Part shown: positions 22,241 to 34,400 of the stretch, piece by piece
How positions within the stretch are numbered: the stretch's first letter is position 1
Layout of the letters: each line of letters opens with the position of its first letter
Source: Brachionus manjavacas
Taxonomy: Eukaryota; Rotifera; Eurotatoria; Ploima; Brachionidae
Direction of reading: 5' to 3'
Assembly: GCA_019054805.1 (NCBI GenBank)
Contig: JAHQIY010000007.1
Coordinates: forward strand, 2,361,501-2,425,500
DNA: 64,000 bases
Translations under genes and position numbers: made by a program
The notes under the pieces: model-generated
Told to the model about the DNA's origin: nothing
Databases searched by the model: none
Seen by the model: only the letters and a program-made list of their open reading frames with translations

Positions 22241-25200
22241 CTACCAAACTGAACACTTGTTTTGTGGGTTGTTGCCTGAGTTTGATGGACAGTTGAAAGC
22301 TTTGGCAAAAAATTCCAAGTTTGATGTAGGTCCTCTTACTCTGAACTCACCAGGCGAATGTACTCCAGTTTCTATTCGTTTTCTAAGAGCTTGATCACGG
22401 ATTTTCAAGCACCAAACTTGAGCATAATTTATAAAAAACAATTGTTCCTGATTATATGATAATCCGGGAAGAAGTAGTTCAGGTCCATTTTTTTCGGCCC
22501 ATCGAGTGTAAGCCCTAAATGATTCTTTTACACCGCCATTGTCAGCTATATTTTCTCCCTGTGTTTGATATCCGTTCAAGTTTTCATTAACTTGTTTAGC
22601 TTCATAATTATTGTATTGATTAACAATGCATTCAGCTTTTTGCTTATATCTGTCAATGGTTTGTTCACTCCATAGGCCAGGTTCTTCGTCTGAAAAATAA
22701 ACACCATTTTTGTCGTAACGTCTTCCTTGATCGTCAAATCCATGGGTTATTTCATGACCAATTACCGAACCGATTCCTCCATAGTTCAAATAACTTAAAA
22801 ATTAAAATTAAATTTTCTAGGTTTTTTAGATAATTTAGAAAATGCTTTATTACTTGGGGAAATTCGAGTCATAAAATGGAGCTTGAAGAATTCCAGCTGG
22901 AAAACTTATTTGATTATTTGTTGAACTATAAAAAGCATTCACAATCGCAGGACCTGTAATCCAATCTTTTCGGTCTCTCTCTTTTCTTAGTTGGGACAGC
23001 GAGTAATGGTAATTATTTTGAACAGTAGTTAAATAGTTTTGCAAGTAATTTGACTCGGTAAAAACAAACTAAAAAAATAATTTTGAAAAAAATAAGCATT
23101 TAAAATTTATTAATTTATTAATTAAGCATTTACTTTTTCATAGAGATTATCCAAGTAGGTTTTGTTATAGGTATAGTCCGGATAGCCGATTTTCGTATCA
23201 ATTAAGTCGGCTTTTTCTTTGGCTGCATTCTTTGATTGTTGGTCCATCCAGTCATTCTCATCTAACATTATTTTAAATTCTTTGCGAATGTTTTCTATCA
23301 TTTCGCTAGCCTTTTTTGTTTAGAATTTTAATAGAGCTGAAAATTTTGTTTCTAAATTTACAGCTTTCTTTGAATTTTCATCGAAATTTTTTTCCACATA
23401 CAACCGACCTACAGCATATGGCATTCGATCAGCAATCGCTGAAGCACATGCTCTGGCTCTTGGAATACTTGATGTGGTTCCAGAATAGACCTTTTTTTAA
23501 TAAATAAAAATTATCTTGATTTAATAAGTAATTTTGTTTCAAAAAAGCAAAATTCAAATCGGCTTTCTATTTAAATCTTAAATTGAGAACAAAAATATCT
23601 TGGTCTATTTGAGATTATCTCAAATATTTCCATTCAAGAAAAATTCACAAAAAACATCAATTTATTATAATCTTGAATGTAGCATCATAAAATTAATGAT
23701 TATTTTAAATTTAACAATTAACTTTTTTTTTTAAAGAATTTTTATTTTTAAATGAGAGTAGGCTCCAGATGTCCGAAGAAATTCACTAAATGGATTTTCT
23801 TTATTTGAAACCTTTAAATTGAACTATTGATGTATAAAACATGATTTAATTAATCAATAAGAAAATAATTTTCTAACTTGTCATAGTTTTGAAAGATCAT
23901 TTGATAATTGAAACTTTTTAATTCCGGGTGTAGAATAAAAAATGGCACAAAAGTTAAGTTTAATTTGCTATAAGAGTGGACAAGACCTTTCCTAATTTTT
24001 TTCAAAATTTAAAATCAGGCTGATCCTAGCTTTAAAATAAATAAAAATTATATCATAAAGTTAAATTATCGATAAGATGCTAGTAAGAAATGTGCGAAAC
24101 CATCAAAAAAGATTTGTATAAATTTGTAAAAAATAACCAAAATCTGCTAAAAGCTGAAGTTGTAAGGCGAATTACTTTATGGCAGTAACATTTGCAAGAC
24201 GCCGTAGTGTGTAAAGAACAAGAACGTTAAAAAATTTTAAGAAAAAATAATGGTCTAAACAATACAAGATAAAAATAAAAAACAAGACCATGACAAGACT
24301 GTTTGCTCTAGGCTCGATATCATGCGTCGTCATGGAGTTCAATACCTTATCTGATATTATTTTTTCAAATTTGGAGGGTTCAGTTATAATTAAAAAAAAA
24401 TTTAAAGCCTTTGTTAAATATAAAAAAATTTTATGATAGAATTAATTTTGTATCATTTTTTATTCTACACCCGTTATATATTTATAATCAGGTATTTGAA
24501 AAATTTTTTTTCTACAAAACATTTATTCAATTCAAAATTAACGTATAAAATAAGTTTATTTACGGATAAAAATGCAGCATTTAGGTTAACTTTTAACAAA
24601 ATTTTTTCAAATCAAAATACTTTAAAATTTAATTTAAGGAAAAAAAACGAATACGATTTATACGTAAATTCATTTTTGAAAAAAATACTAGCTTACAAAA
24701 TTAACACTAATTTTAAAATTAATTTATCCACATTATATTCCATTTTTTTTTTATTAATATTATATCCCTATTATAGCCTTTTCCCAAAAATTTCAAATTA
24801 AAAGACAAAATTTTTGAAATAGTTTAATATTCACAATTTCTTAAACTCCTATCTCAAATATAATGTTTAAATTTACATTTTTTTCTATCTAAATGAAATT
24901 GATCTTCTAAAAAAATTAAATATTTACTTTGTCGAATTCAAGCTGAAAATCTCTAAATTTCTTTGGCAAAAATCCTGCTCTATCTTTGATAAATGACCAT
25001 ACCAACATGTTGTGCAATACTCTGTTTTAAAAAAATTAATTCTTTAATTTTTTTAAATTTCAAAAAATTACTCTTTATTATTTTGAACTGCATCTTCATA
25101 GAAACTTAACATTGATTTCAAATAACTAAAATCAACTACCAATATAGGTTCATTTCCATTTACAGACACATTAGCTAAATCTTGGAATAACTTTTCAATA

Positions 25201-26341
25201 ATGAATTTAGTCCAATCAAACTTAAAAAAGTATTTTTTATTAGTTTAATTATTATTAAATGAAATAAGTACTCACGCCTTTATACTCGGTGTTAAAATCA
25301 CTTATGGAAAAATTTTTGAAAGTTTGGTTGCGTCTTTCTCCCGAGTCCAAAGTTTCTTTGGCGAGCTTGCTTTCTAAATCATAGATTTTGTTAATTTCCT
25401 CATCTTGAACAGGTTTAAATTCTCCAAAAATATTCTTCATTAACTTTTTGTAAGCACCAATAACTGTTTGATTGTTTTCCTCATAGGTTTTTCTTGTCAA
25501 AAACCAATCTGCTTGTTGAAGCTTAAAAAGAAAAACTAAATCTAGAGATACATCTTGGGTAAATTATTTTTTACTCTAATAACGTAGTTATTAGGTTTTT
25601 TTGGATTAGAAGAGATGAATATGTCAAATAATGGCTTAAGACCCCATTTAGAGAATTTAACAATTTTGTCAAACGAATCTTCACTTTTTACGTCATAGGT
25701 AGAGCTCGTAAGGGAACAGCCACCAAGTTCAGTATTAATCAATTTTTTCATATTTTCAAAACCATCTTTCTCTAAAAAATCTTCGTTCAAACACGACTTG
25801 TAGTATATTTTTGCATTTTTTGTCGCTTCGCAATCTTTTCCAGATATTTCTTCCTCCAATGCATCTAAAGAGCATTCATATTTTAAATGATTTTAATACT
25901 TTTTTATTTCATTACCTGATAGTGCATTTGCCAAATTGGCTCTCAAGTCAGTAAAAGTATCAGTTGAACTAGCATCACTTGGAATGCGGCGAGATTTGAT
26001 GAAATTTCCACAGCTAAATTGGTTAAAGTCTACACATGGATCTTTGCTTGTATCAATATTGCTCAATATGAGATTTGCTATTTAGATGATTATTTAAATA
26101 ATCTAAATGAAATGCTACGCAAAAAAACTTACCTGCGCTAATGCAAGCTTTTGAAGTGCAAACTTTTGATTCAGGCTCGGGTTTTTTATCAGCAGCAAGT
26201 AAAATACCTAAAAGCAAAATAATGGAAACGCAAAGAACAGCAAATCCCGATACAATTGTAAATAGTTTTTTATAGCTAAATATTTGAGAGCTTTTTAACA
26301 ATAATGTTCAACGAATTTAGAAAAAAAACTTACTCAGGCAT
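22241..26341 (-). CDS. M13 zinc metallopeptidase, neprilysin/ECE-like, about eleven exons
   Basis: Exon 1 codes only ATGCCTGA (26334-26341). A 43-bp intron leads to exon 2 (26133-26290) with a type-II membrane anchor (about residues 13-38, LFTIVSGFAVLCVSIILLLG). Exon 3 (25916-26077) has the family start DPCVDFNQFSCGNF. Exons 4 (25575-25864) and 5 (25276-25521) continue in phase. Exons near 25210-25075, 25025-24930, 23490-23360 (RARACASAIADRMPYAVG), 23315-23130 (MIENIRKEFKIMLDENDWMD) and 23070-22855 follow. The last exon (22790-22241) holds the zinc site HEITH (22742-22756) and GENIADNGG, whose Glu is the third ligand, ending in C-S-V-W with the usual penultimate Cys region. The enzyme should cleave extracellular peptides. 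Catalytic residues are intact. Closest vertebrate paralogue is not resolved. Confidence 0.9.
23925..24473. mobile_element. MITE-like element in an M13 gene intron
   Basis: Bases 23925-23950 (starting CGGGTGTAGAATAAAAAATG) are inverted at 24448-24473 with two mismatches in 26. The 549-bp interval has no coding capacity and lies in the only long intron (about 1.4 kb) of an otherwise compact gene. A short non-autonomous DNA transposon is the simplest reading. No obvious target-site duplication. Confidence 0.65.
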
Positions 26342-27445
26342 TTTTAAATGTAATGACTTAATAAATTTAATTTGACAATTTAAATAACCAAATTTTATCT
26401 AAACTTATTTATTTTATAAGCATTTATTACATTTGATCATATGAATAGTATCACTATGACTTAGTAATAAAGTTATATCACTTTCAGTTATCTTTGTACG
26501 TCGAAGATGACTTATCTGTTAAATTTTGTTTAAAATTAAAGATAAGATTAAAAAGCATAAACGACTTTGGTTCAAATAGCATTAAAAATGAAAGAAAAAT
26601 ATTACTTAATTTTAAATTTGCTTGACTAAAGATTCATTGGTACCAAGTTGTTTCTGAATTATAGTTTACTCAAGTGGTTCAATCACATGTCAGTTATTAT
26701 CGGAATTTAAATGATAAAACAGAGTTTTTGATAGTGCTTTATCAAGTTAGAGATCCTTTAAAAAAATGTGTCTAGTCCTATTAATAAAAAAATTAAATTA
26801 GTTAAAGTGAATGCTGAACAAAATTGTGAAAAATTCTTTATTCATCAAAGTTTCAAAAATTGAAGAATTAAGAAATAAAATAAAATTTTTAAATTTAAAT
26901 GTGATATTTATTCGAATGCAACAAGTAAATGACAAACTTAATCTTTAAAGCTTTCAAAAAGGCAATTTATCTTTTTTTAAAATATTTTAAATACTAGCAG
27001 TTCTCGTTTTAAAAGATTCAACAATTTTTTTGACAACACAAATCCGTAATCGAACCCAGAATGCCTGCGTTAAATTTAGAATCCTTAAGATAAATCTGAA
27101 TCAAATTAAAAAATTTTTTTCAAAAAATTCTTTTTAAATTTAACGGAATGATCTTAATTTTATTTTTAATTTTCTTTGGTTATGTAATATTTTTAAGTAA
27201 AATTTAAAAATTTAAAAAAATTTTCAAAATGTATCTATTTTTGAATTATCTAAAAAAAACATGTTTTTTGAAAAATTAAAGAACCAACATTAATCGTATA
27301 ATGTAATAACATGACATTAAAAAAAGAAAAACAAATTTAAATTTAAAAAAGAATAACCAGATTTTCAAAAAATCGAAAACGTTGACTTTGTGTTGATATT
27401 TACTTTAAATTGACTATAATTAGAAAATTTGCTAAATTAAAATAT
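26342..27445. other. intergenic upstream of the M13 gene, no gene seen
   Basis: 1.1 kb of AT-rich sequence that should include the M13 gene promoter. A GGTTCGATT-like string near 27050 on the minus strand is discussed under rejected items. No exon is seen. Confidence 0.45.
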
Positions 27446-27497
27446 TTGTTTGATTATCTTAAATTTGGTAAATACCTAATTTAAGATAATCAAACAA
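27446..27497. repeat. perfect 20-bp inverted repeat at the LINE 3' end
   Basis: Bases 27446-27465 are the exact reverse complement of 27478-27497 with a 12-base loop. The hairpin starts just after the LINE stop codon region (minus strand), so it would lie in the LINE 3' UTR, where stem-loops can serve for template recognition. Confidence 0.75.
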
Positions 27498-28505
27498 GCT
27501 TTAGCAGCCAATTCTGTTAAACCTATCTAATGCTACTTTGAAGCCATTAACTGTCTTAGCTTTAACCACCTCCTCAGGAAGTCTATTCCAGTGCGGAGCT
27601 ACTCTGTTCGAGAAAAAAACGTGTCTAGCACTCACTGCGGCAGAAAAATCATTTCTTTTTTGTGCTGGAAAACTATCTCTTTGAACTTTTGCGCTGTTTC
27701 CTCTTAACCTCGGTATCGGTACATTCCTGCCAACAGGATCCAGAAGTTCTCTGGTAAACGACACTTTTTCATGACCGTTAATCACTTTAAAATCCTCAAT
27801 CAAATCACCTCTCACCCTTCTCTCACTAAGTTTTGTTAAACCCAATCTGAAATTTTTCTTAGTGACCAAAGAATTTTCGTTGCACGCTCTTGAACTTTTT
27901 CTAATGCTTTTACGTCACTTTTTTTGCTCGGATTCCAAATTTGAACTGCATAGTCGAGGTGAGGTCTAACCAAAGACATATAAAGTTTCAACCAAAGAGT
28001 TTCTTCTCTACTTAAAAATGTTCTTTTAAGAATTCCGAGTGCTTAATTTGCTTTCGCGCACGCGTTCTTTACTTGACATGTCCATTTAAGGTCTGAAGAC
28101 ATTATAACGCCTAGATCCTTTTCACACTCAGTGGTACACAGTTGATTTTTATCCAATCCCTCTTTTCCCGATGTTTCATACGAAAATCTAGCATTTAGCC
28201 TTCCAAAATGCATAATCTTACATTTTTGAGCACAGAGACCCATTCTCTATACATCAATCCATTCACACAGAGAATATAGGTCTTTCTGCATATTTGCCCT
28301 ATCACACAAGTTGTTAATTACTCCAAGAATCTTCGAGTCATCGGCATAAATTTCAATTTTGTTTGAAATGATGTCAGGTAAGTAGTTTATATATATAACA
28401 AAAAGCAAAGGGCAAAGCACAGAACCTTGAGGTACGCCACTCAGTACTTCTGACCAATCCGAAACTGCATCTCCAAGCACAACGCGCTGAACCCTTCCAT
28501 GTCAC
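27446..28505 (-). mobile_element. LINE (CR1/L2-like), 5'-truncated copy with reverse transcriptase palm
   Basis: The minus strand from about 28500 reads QRVVLGDAVSDWSEVL, then SGVPQGSVLCPLLFVIYINYLPD and IYADDSK (the catalytic Asp pair). Next are CKIMHFG, CEKDLGVIMSSDLKW, then the C-terminal RRVRGDLIEDFKVINGH, FFSNRVAPHWNRLPEEVV and TVNGFKVALDRF. Stops or shifts occur near 28245, 28040 and 27880, so it is inactive. The 3' end runs into a perfect 20-bp hairpin (27446-27497). The 5' half of the RT and the endonuclease are missing. Confidence 0.88.
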
Positions 28506-29539
28506 ATTATTATCTATGTACCAACGGTTTTTCATCTTAATTTGTCAAAGAAAATTAATTCTAATATTTAAAATTGTTTAAGTGTTTTTAAAAAAAACAA
28601 AATAAAAAATTATTCAACTAATTTCACTTTAAAAACGTCTCAAATATTTTTGATTTATCAGTAGAAAATTAATTGATGTTTTCTGTGGACCATCATCAAA
28701 ATTTATCATTGAAAGGCAAAATTATCATTTGCTTTTTGAATTGTTAATTTTTCTGGGAATTAGGTTTAAGCTTGCTTTGGTTTTCATTAATCAGTCAAAT
28801 TCTAAAAGATCATTATAACCGAGCTCTCAAGATGAAAATTATAATTAACAGGAGTGCACTTCAATGTCTGCTTTAAGGAAGTTCTACAAACTACTTCTTT
28901 TACGCTTTCATCTGATGTTTTGTTTTTAATTTAATGAATTTTTTTCTTGAATGCTTTGAAATTTTTTAAACTATATTAATTTGATGCAAATGCTATCAGA
29001 ACAGTTTTTTTAATATTTTGAAACAGAGAGGAACTGAACTGCACTCGTTCCTTTATCTTTATTTATATCATTGAGGGTCTAAACTTTTTTTTTAAATTTT
29101 ATATTGAAATGTGAGTCTATATTATGTAAATAAATTCAGAATTTTGAAAATTTTTATTTGATATAAATGTTTTTGCACCTTAATCTTAAAAATGCAAGTT
29201 AGTTTAATTTTGAGATTAATACAATAACTGGTACATCCTTCTAAGAAATTAATTTCGTCATTCATTGAATTCATTTGAAAAATAAAAAAAATTAAAATTA
29301 AAATTGTACTTTTCTTAAAACAAAAAAAAAGATATTTATATATTTTTATTTTTTATTTAGTATGCTATTTATATTATTAGTTATCTGGTTTTTTATTTCG
29401 ATTTTTTTGTATTAATTGTCAAGTTTAATTTTTTATTTGTTTTGAAAATTTTAATCATAAGTCTATGAGGCTAACAATGTTACTTCAAAATCTTATCTGA
29501 AATTGAATTTTTGGTTTATTTCTAAAACTTGCTTAGAAG
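28506..29539. other. intergenic, no gene seen
   Basis: AT-rich spacer between two LINE fragments. No motif recognised on either strand. Confidence 0.4.
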
Positions 29540-29720
29540 TAAAATTTTCGTTGGAGTCCTCGCCCTCAGCTATCACCTAGCTATCATCTGCATACATTTC
29601 GAATTAATTTGTAATTTTGCCTAGCTGATCATTTAACCATCAATAGTAGCGATCCAAGGACTGATCCTTGAGGTACTCCGCTAAGCCTTCTGTATGTATT
29701 GGCCTCCTGTATGCTACTGC
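29540..29720 (-). pseudogene. LINE reverse transcriptase fragment
   Basis: The minus strand reads YRRLSGVPQGSVLGSLL before the frame is lost, followed by a worn piece resembling NYKLIRN-CMQM where YADD should be. The GVPQGSVLG block is the motif preceding the catalytic Asp pair of non-LTR reverse transcriptases. Only this fragment remains. Confidence 0.7.
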
Positions 29721-30527
29721 CTTTCTTAAAAAGTGTTTGTCCCTCTCCATATTCTGCAAATTTACCACATTTTACGTAAAATCTAAAATCGCTAAAGAAA
29801 AAATCGATTTTAATTTAATTTTAGTTTTTTTTTGATTTCTCCTAATCCAACTTAATTATGTCCTTAACCGTCTTTCTATGTTCTTCAAAAGTCCCCATTT
29901 CTACTTTAATATCACGTATTATATTTTGATTTTCAAATACATCCAAGAAGAGTTGATTCCACCAACAACCATTCCTATGCTATTTGTTGATCGTCGAATA
30001 TTTTTAGGAATCTATGCTTTTTCAACACACTCAAACCTTAATTCATTCAATTTTCCGAACGTCAATTACGTTACATATCTGTACCAAAAAAAGTTAAAAA
30101 ATTAAAAAAAAATTATTTTTTATTTTTGTTCTGAAGTTCCCGGTGGTAGATTGTAAAGTTTTTTTTGTTTTTTTTTTGGAAACTTTAAAGAAAAAATATT
30201 TGAAATGCTGAAAATCTAACTTATTGTTTTTTTTTAATCATTACCTTGCATTAACCACTTCTAAAAACAATTTAACCTGGTTCCAGAGAAAAAACGATTT
30301 ACGATATTTTGTCAATCAGTTCTATTCAATTTCCAATAAAATTAAAAAATTAAAGTATTATTTAGTCAGTTTTAAAATGAATAGTTTTTCTATTTTTTTT
30401 AGCTTAAGACATTTTTTTCTCAATACTTAAATAAACTGCAATTTAAAAATTTTGCACTTATTAGATGTGCAAATTTTAATATTTTTTCATAATAAAATAT
30501 TTGAAAAATTATTCTTAATAAAAAAAT
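29721..30527. other. intergenic upstream of the MYND gene, no gene seen
   Basis: A 75-codon open stretch near 29878-30105 has somewhat richer composition, but no start context, splice pairing or motif supports a gene. The rest is AT-rich spacer. Confidence 0.35.
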
Positions 30528-31059
30528 ATGATGAATACGTCAAACAAGAATGGTTCAGTCCAAATATCTGATTCAATGATAAATGATGGATTTGAAATAG
30601 ATTTCGATTCTAAAAAATCAAGTATCAACCAAGATCTAAAAACAGCTTATGACCAACTTTACAAAGAAATTAAGTATACAACAGGCAAGTCTAAAAAACA
30701 GTTTTAAATTACTAATTAAATAAAGCTTTTTTAAAAGATTTAACTATTAGGGAGATTTTGAATGAATCAAATTTAAAAATAATGAAAATTCAACATGAAT
30801 TTGAACAAAAATTGAAAGAAGCAAAAACAAAACAATGGGTAACTTTGGTTCAAATAAAGATAAAATTTTTTCGTTTTTTGTTTTATTTTGAAGCTTTTAG
30901 TGCGTTAATTGCGGCAAAGAAGCTGTTTACTATTGTTGCAAGAATACATCTTATTGTAATGAGGCTTGCCAATTTCAGCATTGGTCAAGTCACTACAAAA
31001 GCTGTTCAAGAGTAAAAGCGAACAAAAATGATATGGAGTTAGAAGAAAATATCGACTGA
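30528..31059 (+). CDS. short MYND zinc-finger protein, ZMYND8/ZMYND11-like C-terminal module
   Basis: Exons 30528-30673, 30751-30838 and 30901-31059 join in phase to give 130 residues ending at TGA 31057-31059. The N-terminal half is polar and weakly helical. Exon 2 is a charged helix (FEQKLKEAKTKQW). Exon 3 is a MYND finger, CVNCGKEAVYYCCKNTSYC then CQFQHWSSHYKSC, very close to the C-terminal MYND of ZMYND8 and ZMYND11, including the preceding K-x-KQW. That module binds PxLxP-type peptides in transcriptional corepressors. The PHD, bromo and PWWP domains of those proteins are absent, and no exons for them are visible upstream. Either a stand-alone MYND gene or a fragment of a duplicated corepressor gene is possible. 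Two adjacent ATGs (30528 and 30531) open the frame. Confidence 0.7.
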
Positions 31060-31307
31060 ATTGGTCATTTTAATATAATTTATTATTTTTGTCTTTATGG
31101 TATTTTTTTATAAATTGTTAATAATTTTTTTCAATAAAATTTCAAAAAAATTGAAATAAAGAAATTTATTAAAAAAATTCCAACTCATAGATAAAAAAAT
31201 TACAAAAATCACCACCTTATTTTTTAATTAGTCGATTAAGCTCTAAAATCAAGCAATATCAGGGCAATCATTAAAAGAATTTATCAAATTACCTTTTATT
31301 ACATAGC

Positions 31308-31349
31308 AACACATTTTTTCTTCTCCATAACACATTTTTTCTTCTCCAT
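31308..31349. repeat. direct repeat, 2 x 21 bp
   Basis: Two perfect adjacent copies of a 21-bp unit (AACACATTTTTTCTTCTCCAT) lie just upstream of the aminopeptidase gene. A role is unknown. Confidence 0.85.
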
Positions 31350-31472
31350 AACTTATGATAGAGATTCAAGATAAAAGATTAAAAGCAATATAATGCCATA
31401 AACTTAATAACATATTTAAATGGTGATTTGAAAAAAATTAAATATCCTAAAATTTTGTGTTTCAATATTCCA

Positions 31473-34400
31473 ATGATACAAGTTAAGACGTTCGCTACAA
31501 AAAGCTTGAACATACCGATACCGGTTTTAATCGGTGGAGGCGTTTCCAGTCTTGGGGTTGTTTTAGTTGTTGGTTTAATATCAGGTTTAGTTTTGCGACC
31601 TAATAATTGCATTCAACCAACAACTTTACCAATTACACAAATCACTACTTTACCAGAAAGTTCATCAACATTTGATACAACTAGTTCAATTTCTTCAACT
31701 TCAACAAATATACCAACTACAACCATTACAACGACAAGTACTACGATTACCACTTCTAGATCTACATCTACTAGACAAACAACTTCCACATCAACTTCTA
31801 GATCTACGTCTACTAGACAAACAACTTCCACATCAACTTCTAGATCTACGTCTACTAGACAAACAACTTCCACATCAACTTCTAGATCTACGTCTACTAG
31901 ACAAACAACTTCCACATCAACTTCTAGATCTACGTCTACTAGACAAACAACTTCCACATCAACTTCTAGATCTACGTCTACTAGACAAACAACTTCCACA
32001 TCAACTTCTAGATCTACGTCTACTAGACAAACAACTTCCACATCAACTTCTAGATCTACGTCTACTAGACAAACAACTTCCACATCAACTTCTAGATCAA
32101 CGTCTACTAGACAAACAACTTCCACATCAACCAGACCGGTAACTTCAACTACCACAACAATATCTACTACAATTAAAACAAGTTACTCTACTGCTACACG
32201 AACATTGCCTTCAACCTCATCATCACCATCAAAACCTACCACTACTCCAATCAGTTTACAAGATGTCAGATTACCAAATAAAACTCAGCCAACTCATTAT
32301 GAGTTGTTGATAAGAGCTTATTTTGAACCAAAGACATCTCAACCAGACATTTCAAAGGAATTTTTTTCCGGTTCAGTTAAAATTAATATAGAAGTTGTTG
32401 AAGAAACATCTTCAATAATATTACATGCCGATCGATCTTTATTAATTACAAAAACTTCCTTAAAAACTGAGAGTGGTAGTGATATTGCAATTGAAAAAGA
32501 AAATAGATTACCATTTCAGCAATATGAAATTTTAGCAACCACCAACTTGACTCGAGGTAGTTACGTTTTGAGCATGGAATTTAATGGCACTTTTGGTCCA
32601 GTGTCTAATTTGTATGGTTTTTACAGATCAAGATACACTGAAGATGGAATCATTAAGTAATAAAAAACAAAGTCTTAACTTGAAATTAATTGAAAATAAT
32701 TTGTTTAAAGAACTGTTTTGGCAACTAAATTCGAACCAATTGATGCAAGAAAAGCATTGTAATTATAAAATCAAAAATAAAAACCCTCTAATTTAATTTT
32801 TTTTCTAGTCCATGTTATGATGAACCGAAATTTAAAACAACCTATGATATAACAGTCGAGCATCCATTGAAAACAATTGCCATATCAAATTGGCCCACAG
32901 CAGTAAATCTAATTTTCTTCGATTCAAGTTAAATTTTTTAAATAAAACTCTTAGACTGAGCCAGAGACTTTGGGAGAAAGAATTACAACAACGTTTAAGA
33001 GAACCTTTCCAATGCCTACTTACTTACCAGCGTGGATAATCACCCCAGATGACTATGACTACGTTTCCGGTAATCTCAACGACGGCACTGAAGTTCGCAT
33101 TTATGGAAGGAAATCTGCAGTTGAAAACAATTTTGTCGACTTTGCACTGGAAGTTTCGATCAAAATAACTGAGTTTTTCAAGGATGAATATTTCAACAAC
33201 ACAGATGCCATACCACCAAAGATTGACTTGATTGCCGTGCCTGACTTTGCTGCTGGTGCTATGGAAAACTGGGGAAGCATTATTTTCAGAGAAACAGCTC
33301 TTTATTTTAATGAAACTGTGAATTCTTTGGAAAGAAAACAAGCAGTTGCCGGAATCATTGCTCATGAACTTGCTCATTTTTGGTTTGGCAATTTGGTTAC
33401 TTGTGCCTGGTGGGATGATTTGTGGCTAAATGAAGCAATGGCTACATTTTTACAATACAAATCAATGCAAAATGTCTATCCCGAACTTGATTTAGTAAAT
33501 ATTTAAATATTTATTTTATTCTAAAATATACTCTTAAGTATAAATTTATTTCCTGAAAAAAATAGATTAAAATTTTTTCTTAAATTTGTTTTTTGAGATT
33601 TAAAATTTAAAATAAAATAAACGACTAATGTTTAAAAATAGATAGATCAATTCATCGGAACAACTCTTGTGCCAGTAATGTATGATGATGGATATGAAAG
33701 TTCTCATCCGGTATCTGTAAATATCAATAATCCAGAGGACATTGGTAGTCTGTTTAGTTCCATTACTTATGACAAGGGTTGTGCCGTCTTAAGAATGTTG
33801 GAATCAACTGTTGGTGAAGATGTATTCAGAGATGGTCTACGAGTAAACAATTGAAGATTATTTTAATTATGTATTTTAAATATTATTTTGTATAGAATTA
33901 TATTAAAAATCTTGCAAATGGTAGTGGAGTCGCTTCAGAATTTTACAGCACTCTTAAAATGGTTTCCTTATAAATATTTTTAATCTTTTGCTTTAACTAT
34001 TCTTTTTATTTAGCCAAAAGAAATGGAAAATGAAGGTGTAAATGCTCAAGAATATATTGAGACATGGTTGTTACAAATTAATTATCCAGAAGTTGACATA
34101 ACGATTGATAATGAAGGAAATGAAACAAATGTAAATTTTGTGCAAGACAGATTTTTATTGTCATTATATGATGAAAGTTTTATCCAAAATATTCCATCGC
34201 CATTTAAGTAAATTTTCTACTCTATCTTCTATGATTTTCTAATCTTGTCTATAATAAATTTCAAAAGCTATACATGGAAAATATATTTGCAATGCAAAGC
34301 TGGAATGTTAACTGGAGAAGTTGATGAATTTAACTTTTACTTTGGCAAGAAAATGGGAAATAAAAAACTTGACAAAAAATACGATTGGGTTAAATGCAAT

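Noticed and set aside
24433..24801. 122-codon plus-strand open stretch in the M13 intron region
   Set aside because: Extremely A/T-rich Phe/Lys/Asn/Ile composition, overlaps a MITE end, no motif.
27000..27075. GGGTTCGATT on the minus strand, like a tRNA T-loop box
   Set aside because: The flanking bases do not form a T stem, and no acceptor, D or anticodon arms could be folded. At most a worn tRNA-derived trace.
29878..30105. 75-codon plus-strand open stretch
   Set aside because: Slightly richer composition, but no domain, no splice pairing and no homologous wording.
31613..32155. Long open frames on the minus strand and in another plus frame over the aminopeptidase stalk
   Set aside because: They are by-products of a 42-bp unit lacking stops; the Thr/Ser frame joins properly to the membrane anchor and M1 domain.
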